Shown here: in pieces, positions 1-5,176 of the stretch | Layout: every line of letters starts with the position of its first letter | How positions within the stretch are numbered: the stretch's first letter is position 1 | NCBI GenBank assembly: GCA_030641945.1 | Contig: DAOWLL010000167.1 | Span: 1 to 5,176 of the forward strand | Direction: 5' to 3' | DNA from: Gammaproteobacteria bacterium | Lineage (GTDB): Bacteria; Pseudomonadota; Gammaproteobacteria; SZUA-229 | Length of the DNA stretch: 5,176 nt | The notes under the pieces: model-generated | Seen by the model: only the letters and a program-made list of their open reading frames with translations | Told to the model about the DNA's origin: nothing | Databases searched by the model: none | Position numbers and translations under genes: made by a program

Positions 1-1
1 A

Positions 2-1318
2 CTTGTGCAGTATGCCTGGGCCACGGCCACTGCCACTGCAGGGAACAAGGCTTACCTGGTTGAAATCGACGGTGCGATCGGGCCGGTTAGCCAGGAATTG
101 ATCGTGCGCGGCATTGACAACGCCGAGGCTGACGCTGCGGTAATGCTGATTCTGCAAATGAACACGCCCGGCGGACTGGACCATTCCATGCGTAAAATCA
201 TCCAGGCGATACTCGATGCGCATGTTCCCGTTATTACCTATGTCTCACCGCAGGGCTCGCGCGCGGCCAGCGCAGGCACCTACATTCTTTATGCCAGTCA
301 CATCGCCGCGATGGCGCCCGCCACCAACCTCGGAGCGGCAACACCCGTGCAGGTTGGGGGCTTGCCTGCACCACCGACCGATCCAGCCATGGATAAAGGT
401 GAGGAGAAGGGCGGCAACGGAAAAACCAGCATGGAAAGGAAAATTATCAACGATGCTGCTGCCTACATCAAAGGTCTGGCAAAACTCAGGGGGCGTAATG
501 AGGCCTGGGCTGAACTGGCAGTGCGCGATGCGGCCAGCCTCACTGCAGAAGAGGCGCTGGAAAATAATGTCATCGACATAGTTGCCGATGATCTAACAGC
601 GCTGCTCAAACAGCTTGATGGCCGGCAGGTCAATGTTAAAGGTCGCAATATCACACTCGATACCGATGCCTTGATCATTGAACGCATCACACCGGACTGG
701 CGTTCCAGTTTACTGGCCGTTATCACCAATCCGAATATCGCCTACGTACTGATGCTGGTAGGTATCTATGGTCTGATCCTGGAATTCTCCAACCCGGGCA
801 TCATACTGCCCGGTGTCGTCGGCACCATCTGCCTGTTGCTCGCGTTGTATGCCTTTCAGGTGCTGCCAATCAACTATGCCGGGCTGGCGCTGCTCGGCAT
901 TGGCCTGGCCTTTATCATCTCTGAAATATTTGTCACTAGCGGCGGTATACTGGGTGTAGGTGGCGTGGTTGCATTCACGGTTGGGTCCATTATGCTGTTC
1001 GACGATGAATATATCGCCGTGTCGGTACCGTTGATCGGCGGTACTGCCCTGGTGGCAGGTGGATTCATGTTGTGGATCCTTAGACGGTTTTCCATGCTCA
1101 GACACAGGCAGGTGGTCAGCGGCGCCGAATACATGATTGGCCGTAGCGGAGAGGTGATCGAGGATTTTACCGGCCGTGGACGGGTGGAGATCGATGGCGA
1201 ATCCTGGCTGGCTGATACCCGCGTACCCTTGTCCACCGGGCAAAAAATTCGCGTCGACGCCATTGATAAACTGGTTTTAAAAGTTGAACCGGCAGATAAA
1301 GCTACCGGGGAGGAATGA
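2..1318 (+). CDS. nfeD: NfeD family membrane-bound serine protease (long form, ClpP-like), 5' end cut by window
   Basis: This is a membrane-anchored serine protease that acts with slipin/stomatin proteins. Residues are numbered from the in-frame GTG at base 5. Residues 16–200 form a ClpP-class domain with the conserved NTPGG strand-turn (53–57) and the nucleophile Ser89 in RAASAGTY. The general base is probably Lys146 in ERKIIND, which aligns with the Ser97/Lys138 dyad known for archaeal PH1510. About four or five hydrophobic segments follow (roughly 245–262, 266–286, 291–310, 314–332, 340–360). A soluble C-terminal NfeD OB-fold domain lies at about 375–431. The first residues, ending in ATATATA before GNKAY, look like the tail of a signal peptide. 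The reading frame is open to the window edge and the next in-frame ATG is only at residue 47, so the true start lies upstream. The stop overlaps the start region of the slipin gene. Catalytic residues are intact and nothing suggests decay. Confidence 0.93.
   Translation, partial: LVQYAWATATATAGNKAYLVEIDGAIGPVSQELIVRGIDNAEADAAVMLILQMNTPGGLDHSMRKIIQAILDAHVPVITYVSPQGSRAASAGTYILYASHIAAMAPATNLGAATPVQVGGLPAPPTDPAMDKGEEKGGNGKTSMERKIINDAAAYIKGLAKLRGRNEAWAELAVRDAASLTAEEALENNVIDIVADDLTALLKQLDGRQVNVKGRNITLDTDALIIERITPDWRSSLLAVITNPNIAYVLMLVGIYGLILEFSNPGIILPGVVGTICLLLALYAFQVLPINYAGLALLGIGLAFIISEIFVTSGGILGVGGVVAFTVGSIMLFDDEYIAVSVPLIGGTALVAGGFMLWILRRFSMLRHRQVVSGAEYMIGRSGEVIEDFTGRGRVEIDGESWLADTRVPLSTGQKIRVDAIDKLVLKVEPADKATGEE
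1307..1313 (+). promoter_or_regulatory. Shine–Dalgarno site of the slipin gene
   Basis: GGGGAGG lies inside the last codons of nfeD. It is only one base from the ATG at 1315, which is too close for normal initiation. It is seven bases from the in-frame GTG at 1321, an ideal spacing, and 13 bases from the ATG at 1327. The site therefore favours GTG 1321 as the slipin start. Confidence 0.6.
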
Positions 1319-1320
1319 CC

Positions 1321-2082
1321 GTGTACATGTTCGAATACCTGGTTCCAGTCATATTGCTGCTCGCCATTATTATCTCTGCAGTACGCATACTGAGAGAATA
1401 CGAGCGTGGTGTGGTTTTCTTTCTAGGGCGCTTTCAAAAGGTCAAGGGCCCGGGTCTGATTATCGTCATTCCGGTGATTCAAAAAATGGTGCGGGTTGAC
1501 CTGCGTGTCATCACCTTTGATATTCCTACGCAAGACGTTATATCCCGTGACAACGTTACGGTACACGTCAGTGCTGTACTTTATTTCCGGGTGGTCGACC
1601 CGGAACGCGCTATCATCCAGGTCGAACATTATTTCAACGCGACCAGCCAGTTGGCGCAAACCACATTACGCTCCGTGCTGGGCCAGCACGATCTCGATGA
1701 AATGCTTTCACAACGTGACAAGTTGAATGTCGATATCCAGAACATTCTTGATGATCAAACTGCATCTTGGGGAATCAAGGTCACCAATGTGGAAATCAAG
1801 CACATCGATCTGAATGAGAGCATGATACGCGCCATTGCCAAACAGGCCGAAGCCGAACGCGAACGCCGCGCAAAAATCATTCATGCCGAGGGTGAATTAC
1901 AGGCATCTGAAAAACTGCTTATGGCTGCGAACGTGATGTCAAAGAATCCGCAAGCTCTGCAATTACGCTATCTGCAGACCTTGAATGACATTTCCAGCGA
2001 AAACGCCTCGACGATTATATTCCCGCTACCGATAGAAATTATGAAGGCATTTTCAAAAAAACAGTCTGAACAGGATGAGTAG
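1321..2082 (+). CDS. Slipin (stomatin-like SPFH/band 7 membrane protein)
   Basis: This is a membrane scaffold protein of the stomatin/slipin group, thought to oligomerise in membrane microdomains and to be a target or partner of NfeD proteases. It has one N-terminal hydrophobic hairpin segment ([18 protein letters not shown]). The typical slipin motifs [13 protein letters not shown] and [12 protein letters not shown] follow, then the SPFH domain with [15 protein letters not shown] and VDPERAI. Next come an [14 protein letters not shown] stretch and a charged predicted coiled coil ([20 protein letters not shown]). It ends in the short hydrophobic tail [11 protein letters not shown]. The length, 253 residues, is normal. 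The start was chosen as GTG 1321 because of the GGGGAGG spacing. An ATG at 1315 that overlaps the nfeD stop as ATGA would add two residues, and ATG 1327 would remove two. The gene is almost certainly co-transcribed with nfeD and translationally coupled to it. The family call is secure; the exact start is not. Confidence 0.95.
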   Translation: MYMFEYLVPVILLLAIIISAVRILREYERGVVFFLGRFQKVKGPGLIIVIPVIQKMVRVDLRVITFDIPTQDVISRDNVTVHVSAVLYFRVVDPERAIIQVEHYFNATSQLAQTTLRSVLGQHDLDEMLSQRDKLNVDIQNILDDQTASWGIKVTNVEIKHIDLNESMIRAIAKQAEAERERRAKIIHAEGELQASEKLLMAANVMSKNPQALQLRYLQTLNDISSENASTIIFPLPIEIMKAFSKKQSEQDE

Positions 2083-2115
2083 CAGCCGAGGGAATATATA
2101 GAGTACAAATTATAG

Positions 2116-2143
2116 AGGACAGGCTATGCTTTCTTGTCCTTTT
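2116..2143 (+). terminator. Possible weak rho-independent terminator after nfeD–slipin
   Basis: AGGACA (2116–2121) and TGTCCT (2135–2140) form a perfect 6-base-pair stem, extendable by a G·T and an A–T pair, around a 13-base loop. A short T run (2140–2143) follows, broken by CC. It sits about 35 bases after the slipin stop, where the two-gene operon should end. The long loop, modest stem and short T tract make it a weak candidate only. Confidence 0.35.
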
Positions 2144-2238
2144 CCTAATCCAATACTATCTGTTACTCTTCGGCACTAGCTTGAAGTTAACATCATCATT
2201 ACAACCTGAAAGCTTGATAATCGTATTTGATTAGTACC

Positions 2239-2244
2239 AGGTAA
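2239..2244 (+). promoter_or_regulatory. Probable ribosome binding site of the symporter gene
   Basis: AGGTAA precedes the TTG at 2253, with eight bases between. It is a partial Shine–Dalgarno match. It matters because an in-frame TAG at 2232–2234 excludes any further upstream start, and no ATG or GTG occurs before the middle of the first membrane helix. It therefore supports the rare TTG start. Confidence 0.4.
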
Positions 2245-2252
2245 CAATAACA

Positions 2253-3824
2253 TTGTCTTCTCCCAGTCTGAGCACTATTGACCTTGTTGTCATCGGGATA
2301 TATTTTGTCCTGGTGATGTATATCGGCTTGCGCATGGCGAGGCGAACCCATAGCGGTGAGGATCTTTTCCTTGCAGGCCGCAGGCTGGGCTGGATACCCA
2401 TCGGTTTTTCACTGTTTGCATCCAATATTTCCAGTACCACACTCGTGGGTCTTTCCGGTGCGGCGTATACATGGGGAATTGCAGTTTCCAACTACGAATG
2501 GATGGCGGCTTTCGTACTGGTGTTCTTCGCGATCTTCTTTATTCCGTATTATCTCAATGCGAGAATCACAACAGTACCCGAGTTTCTTGAGCGGCGATTT
2601 GACCGCAGATCGCGCCTGTACTTCTCAGGCTTGACGCTATTTTCCAACATCGTTATTGACACGGCTGGCACCTTGTTCGCCGGCGCCATGGTGCTGAGGG
2701 TGTTCTTTCCTGAACTGGACCTGTTTACAGCTTGTCTTGGACTGGCGCTGGTAGCAGGCCTGTATACGGCAGCAGGTGGTCTCGCGGCCGTGGTTTACAC
2801 CGATGTACTGCAGGCCGTGGTGCTGCTGGTGGGTGCGTGCATGGTGAGTTATCTGAGTTTTGCCCAGGTCGATTTCTCATGGGCCAACGTAGTGGCAGCT
2901 ACGCCGCCGCAACAGCTTTCGTTGATGTTGCCGCTGGATGACCCGAACCTGCCGTGGCTGGGTACGCTTGTCGGTGTACCGATACTGGGTTTTTATTTCT
3001 GGTGCACCAACCAGTTCATCGTGCAGCGCGTACTGGGTGCACGCAGTATCGCCCATGCTCGCTGGGGCGCCCTGTTCGCCGGTTTTCTGAAACTGCCCGT
3101 GCTGTACATCATGGTGCTGCCCGGGGTGATGGCTGGCATGTTCCTGCCGGAACTGGAAAACGGCGATGCGGTCTTTCCCATGCTGGTGACGACATTGCTG
3201 CCAGCCGGTTTGGTCGGACTGGTGATGGCAGGGCTGCTGGCCGCGATCATGTCCAGCATCGATTCCACGCTGAATTCCGCATCCGCCCTGTTGACCATGG
3301 ATTTTCTTCGGCCAGAGCAACGCGGTTGGGCACCTGTAAAAATTGCCTGGGTCGGACGCGTGTTTATCGTGCTGTTCATGTTTCTGGCAGCGATGATTTC
3401 GCCGCTGATCGATAATTTCAGCGGGCTGTTTCATTACCTGCAGTCGGCGCTGGCTTACCTGGTATCGCCGGTCGTGGTGATATTCATCCTCGGCCTGTTC
3501 TGGCGGCGTGCAACTGCAACGGGTGCATTTGCAGCCCTGCTTGGTGGCCACGCCGTGTCAGCACTTTTGTTTACGCTTTCACTGCTGGAAATCCTGTCGC
3601 TTCATTTCACTATCATCGCCGGACTGCTGGCACTGATATCCGCTGTGATTTTCGTGGTTGTCAGTAGTGTCACTGCAGCGCCGCTTGAGCATCAGGTCCA
3701 GCAATACACGTTCCATGCTGAAACCATGGAGCGGCAGGCTTCACTCTCATGGTGGCAGGATTATCGTCTTCACAGTCTGGTGCTGGTGCTGCTGGCAACA
3801 GCGCTGGTGATCGCGCACTGGTAG
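2253..3824 (+). CDS. Sodium:solute symporter (SSS/SLC5 family, SGLT-like)
   Basis: This is an inner-membrane transporter predicted to import a small organic solute, possibly a sugar or polyol, driven by the sodium gradient. The 523-residue chain is hydrophobic throughout, with about 13–14 predicted helices in the LeuT-like arrangement. Family motifs run in order: AGRRLGWIPIGFSLFASNIS (41–60), NYEWMA (80–85), VPEFLERRF (108–116), TAAGGLAAVVYTDVLQ (172–187), TNQFIVQRVLG (252–262), FLKLPV (278–283), AAIMSSIDSTLNS (330–342) and HYLQSALAYL (394–403). Ser334/Ser335 match the Na2-site serine pair known from Vibrio SGLT. Glu82, Asn253, Lys280 and Gln397 align with its sugar-contacting residues, but the position of its Gln69 (His83 in human SGLT1) is Thr here. 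The substrate is therefore uncertain. The TTG start gives a standard N-terminus (STIDLVVIGIYF). The gene stands alone, 170 bases after the slipin and convergent with the next gene. Confidence 0.93.
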   Translation: MSSPSLSTIDLVVIGIYFVLVMYIGLRMARRTHSGEDLFLAGRRLGWIPIGFSLFASNISSTTLVGLSGAAYTWGIAVSNYEWMAAFVLVFFAIFFIPYYLNARITTVPEFLERRFDRRSRLYFSGLTLFSNIVIDTAGTLFAGAMVLRVFFPELDLFTACLGLALVAGLYTAAGGLAAVVYTDVLQAVVLLVGACMVSYLSFAQVDFSWANVVAATPPQQLSLMLPLDDPNLPWLGTLVGVPILGFYFWCTNQFIVQRVLGARSIAHARWGALFAGFLKLPVLYIMVLPGVMAGMFLPELENGDAVFPMLVTTLLPAGLVGLVMAGLLAAIMSSIDSTLNSASALLTMDFLRPEQRGWAPVKIAWVGRVFIVLFMFLAAMISPLIDNFSGLFHYLQSALAYLVSPVVVIFILGLFWRRATATGAFAALLGGHAVSALLFTLSLLEILSLHFTIIAGLLALISAVIFVVVSSVTAAPLEHQVQQYTFHAETMERQASLSWWQDYRLHSLVLVLLATALVIAHW

Positions 3825-3855
3825 GGTGATGCTCCACAGGCTTTAACCCGCTTTA

Positions 3856-4686
3856 TCAATCGGCTCGGTCGTATGCTAATGAATACGCACGTCCTGTCTT
3901 TTTAATGGGGCAGTCAAAGCTCAACAATACTGAGCTTAACTGTAAATTCCCGGCGATATCTTTCGCGCCATACAGGCGGTCCCCAACAACCGGGTGGCCT
4001 ATTGAAGACAGGTGTCTTCGAATTTGATGCTTGCGCCCTGTTTTAATATCAATTATCAGCGTTGTCGTTTGTTCGCGTGCATTAAAGTCTGCTTTTAAAA
4101 TTACCGATTCAGCTGGTTTGTCATCCAGCGGCTGGTTGATTGTATGCGGCAGTTCGATACTGGTTACATTGCCTTCTACGGTTGCCCGGTATTGTTTTGT
4201 AATAGCGTGTTGCTTAAACATCTGCAGAAATGCGGTGGCGGTTTTCTTGTTATGCGCGAGTATGATTAAACCATTGGCAGCGCGGTCCAGGCGGTGCACC
4301 AGGAAAGCAGGGCGGCTGGGTTCCAGGTGGTGTTCAGCCCAGCGGTATATGCTGCAGTGGTCACCCCATTTAGTGCCTTGAGAATACATGCCATAGGGTT
4401 TGTTCCAGATGCTGTAGTCGCCTTCATCGGCGATAAGAATGGCAGGGTCGGTCGTTTGCGACTGTATTTCGCTGTCATAGTAAAGATGCAGGCTATCGCC
4501 CTGTTTTAATTCCTTTTTTGCGCGGCGTATTCGATGGGTGCCGTATTGTGATTCAAGCCAGACAGCGCCATTGGCCATGGCGGTTTTTAATTGCTGTTTA
4601 CTCAATGGGCTATGTTCAGCCAGCAGCTCAATTGCTGTAACACCGGCTTCGCTTGCCTTGATATGTTTTTCGAATCGTTCCGTCAT
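3856..4686 (-). CDS. RluA-family RNA pseudouridine synthase
   Basis: This cytoplasmic enzyme isomerises uridine to pseudouridine in structured RNA (rRNA or tRNA). The exact target is not identifiable. The N-terminal ~70 residues look like a degenerate S4-type RNA-binding region (LSKQQLKTAMANGAVWL, 28–44; LKQGDSLHLYY, 60–70). The catalytic domain begins near IADEGDYSIWNKPYG (85–99). Motif II is HRLDRAANGLIILA (131–144), with Asp134 as catalytic aspartate. ITKQYRATVEG (162–172) and TGRKHQIRRHLSS…GHPVVGDRLYG follow, giving a complete set of family motifs. The 276-residue length is normal. The N-terminus MTERFEKH resembles that of an RluA paralog group I recall from Pseudomonas and relatives, which supports the ATG at 4686. 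No strong Shine–Dalgarno is visible; only a GAG about eight bases upstream. It is convergent with the symporter and transcribed alone in this window. TGG-rich GTKWGDHCSIYRW (104–116) is a subgroup feature rather than a general family motif. Confidence 0.92.
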   Translation of the reverse strand: MTERFEKHIKASEAGVTAIELLAEHSPLSKQQLKTAMANGAVWLESQYGTHRIRRAKKELKQGDSLHLYYDSEIQSQTTDPAILIADEGDYSIWNKPYGMYSQGTKWGDHCSIYRWAEHHLEPSRPAFLVHRLDRAANGLIILAHNKKTATAFLQMFKQHAITKQYRATVEGNVTSIELPHTINQPLDDKPAESVILKADFNAREQTTTLIIDIKTGRKHQIRRHLSSIGHPVVGDRLYGAKDIAGNLQLSSVLLSFDCPIKKTGRAYSLAYDRAD

Positions 4687-4703
4687 TTGGGCTCAAACAC
4701 TGA

Positions 4704-4731
4704 ATTTTATATAGTTAATCAAAAAATTAAC
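4704..4731 (-). promoter_or_regulatory. AT-rich upstream region of the pseudouridine synthase gene with inverted repeat
   Basis: On the minus strand a TATATAAAAT stretch (4704–4713) offers a -10-like element about 20 bases before the start codon. Directly upstream is a perfect 6-base inverted repeat, GTTAAT (4714–4719) and ATTAAC (4726–4731), with six bases between. No good -35 box stands 16–18 bases upstream of the -10-like element. The repeat could be an operator or simply AT-rich coincidence. Confidence 0.25.
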
Positions 4732-4810
4732 CGGGGTCATAGGGGGCATTAATCCTGATAATAAAAACGGGACTTCACCCCATCAAGTGGGTAAAAATTC
4801 AAATGATTGC

Positions 4811-4834
4811 CACAGAGTCACAGAGAACACAGAG
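4811..4834. repeat. Triple CACAGAG short tandem repeat
   Basis: CACAGAG occurs at 4811–4817, 4819–4825 and 4828–4834, at 8- and 9-base steps. From general knowledge, runs like CCACAGAGNCACAGAG are scattered between genes in many environmental proteobacteria. Here it marks the left part of the repeat block; related CACAGAT units occur at its right end. Confidence 0.75.
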
Positions 4835-4881
4835 GTTTTAGCCGCAAATAACGCGAATGCTTATATTAAAGCTACCATTCT

Positions 4882-4964
4882 CGTAGGGTGGGTTAGGCGA
4901 AAGCCGCAACCCACCAGATTGCATTCATCGCGTGGTGCAATACGCTTCGCTATTGCACCCTACG
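4882..4964. repeat. 83-base MITE-like element: terminal inverted repeats with two internal hairpins
   Basis: Perfect 9-base terminal inverted repeats CGTAGGGTG (4882–4890) and CACCCTACG (4956–4964) bound the unit. Inside, GGTGGGTT (4887–4894) pairs with AACCCACC (4908–4915), capped by GGC-GAAA-GCC, a GNRA-type tetraloop stem. GGTGCAATA (4934–4942) pairs with TATTGCACC (4951–4959) over the 8-base loop CGCTTCGC. TCT flanks both outer ends (4879–4881, 4965–4967), a possible 3-base target duplication. There is no coding capacity, so any movement would need a transposase supplied elsewhere. Structure is seen directly; mobility is inferred. Confidence 0.65.
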
Positions 4965-5018
4965 TCTGTCGGATCCATGATATTAGGTTATTGAACCGCT
5001 GGATGCCAGCAAGGAACA

Positions 5019-5030
5019 GGACATATGTCC
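5019..5030. repeat. 12-base perfect palindrome
   Basis: GGACATATGTCC reads identically on both strands. Its right half overlaps the left arm of the following long inverted repeat, so two alternative foldings compete for the same bases. Confidence 0.6.
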
Positions 5031-5101
5031 ACAGATGTACACAGATATTTAGAAACTTAAAAACGCTTTCATCGGTGTTCATCTGCGTTTATCTGTGGAC
5101 A
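5026..5101. repeat. 21-base imperfect inverted repeat with CACAGAT units
   Basis: The left arm 5026–5046 starts TGTCCACAGAT, and the right arm 5081–5101 ends ATCTGTGGACA. The outer 11 bases pair perfectly, and 18 of 21 positions pair overall, one further position being a G·T. The loop is 34 bases. Each arm carries two CACAGAT-like units, akin to the CACAGAG run at the left of the block. No T run follows that would make it a plain terminator. Confidence 0.65.
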
Positions 5102-5176
5102 ATTTGTTTTAAATGATTTGCGTGGGGCCGTGTAGCGGCAGGCGGACAAATATTCCCTGTGGGGTCAGGGTGTTAT

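Larger units (their letters stand above)
4687..5176. other. 490-base repeat-rich intergenic region without a convincing gene
   Basis: No protein-like reading frame fills this stretch. The one longer open frame on the plus strand (4787–5116) reads straight through the repeats listed below, and its C-terminus (SVFICVYLWTI) is merely translated repeat, so it is not called. The region holds the pseudouridine synthase upstream sequence, a triple CACAGAG run, an 83-base hairpin element with terminal inverted repeats, a GCTGG-ATG-CCAGC inverted pair (4998–5010), a 12-base palindrome and a 21-base imperfect inverted repeat. GGGGTCA occurs at both sides (4733–4739 and 5161–5167). From 5109 to the edge the minus strand is open for about 22 codons and could be the end of a neighbouring gene, but this is unproven. 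Confidence 0.7.

Noticed and set aside
710..1243. Long minus-strand open frames inside nfeD (177 and 129 codons)
   Set aside because: They are antisense shadows: composition is rich in His/Gln/Asp or Ser/Pro/Thr, with no family resemblance, and the plus strand carries a well-recognised gene.
2187..2221. Promoter for the symporter: TTAACA (2187–2192) with GATAAT (2216–2221)
   Set aside because: Each hexamer resembles the sigma-70 consensus but they are 23 bases apart, too far for a standard promoter; no better-spaced pair was found.
2877..3551. 224-codon minus-strand open frame inside the symporter gene
   Set aside because: Its extreme His/Gln/Cys richness is typical of the antisense of a hydrophobic membrane protein; the plus strand encodes all SSS motifs.
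3825..3855. Bidirectional terminator between the convergent symporter and pseudouridine synthase genes
   Set aside because: The 31 bases contain no stable GC-rich hairpin with a T run on either strand.
4811..4834. CRISPR-like array
   Set aside because: The CACAGAG units are seven bases long and one to two bases apart, with no spacers and no cas genes; it is a short tandem repeat.
5094..5102. DnaA-box-like sequence (TTGTCCACA on the minus strand)
   Set aside because: It differs by one base from TTATCCACA but is part of the inverted repeat arm. There is no cluster of boxes, AT-rich unwinding region or replication gene nearby.
4787..5116. 109-codon open frame on the plus strand
   Set aside because: It runs through the CACAGAG run, the 83-base hairpin element and the inverted repeat without any protein-like pattern. 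Its C-terminal SSVFICVYLWTI is a translation of the repeat, a common source of spurious small proteins.

Overview
The window looks like a chromosomal segment of an environmental, probably gammaproteobacterial, Gram-negative bacterium. This is inferred from three things: the NfeD–slipin pair, a pseudouridine synthase whose N-terminus resembles Pseudomonas-type RluA paralogs, and intergenic repeats (CACAGAG runs, GTAGGGTGGGTT hairpins) of a kind I associate with environmental gammaproteobacteria. Base composition is balanced over the first three genes and more AT-rich in the pseudouridine synthase and the distal intergenic region. No taxonomic marker gene is present, so the assignment is tentative.

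Layout. (1) 1–1318, +: the long form of NfeD, a membrane serine protease with its signal peptide cut by the window edge. (2) 1321–2082, +: a slipin (stomatin/SPFH protein), whose start region overlaps the nfeD stop. (3) 2083–2252: intergenic, with a possible weak terminator hairpin. (4) 2253–3824, +: a complete sodium:solute symporter (SSS/SLC5 family) with a TTG start. (5) 3856–4686, -: an RluA-family RNA pseudouridine synthase, convergent to the symporter with only 31 bases between the stops. (6) 4687–5176: about 490 bases without a convincing gene, dominated by repeats. These are a triple CACAGAG run, an 83-base element with 9-base terminal inverted repeats and two internal hairpins, a 12-base palindrome and a 21-base imperfect inverted repeat.

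How the parts work together. NfeD and the slipin are an established functional pair: the archaeal homologue PH1510 cleaves the hydrophobic C-terminus of its slipin partner PH1511. The overlap here implies translational coupling and a stoichiometric membrane-microdomain system. The symporter and the pseudouridine synthase have no evident functional link to that pair or to each other. I see no CRISPR array, tRNA, rRNA, transposase, toxin–antitoxin pair or defence gene. The most unusual part is the composite repeat block at the right end. The genes themselves belong to known families.
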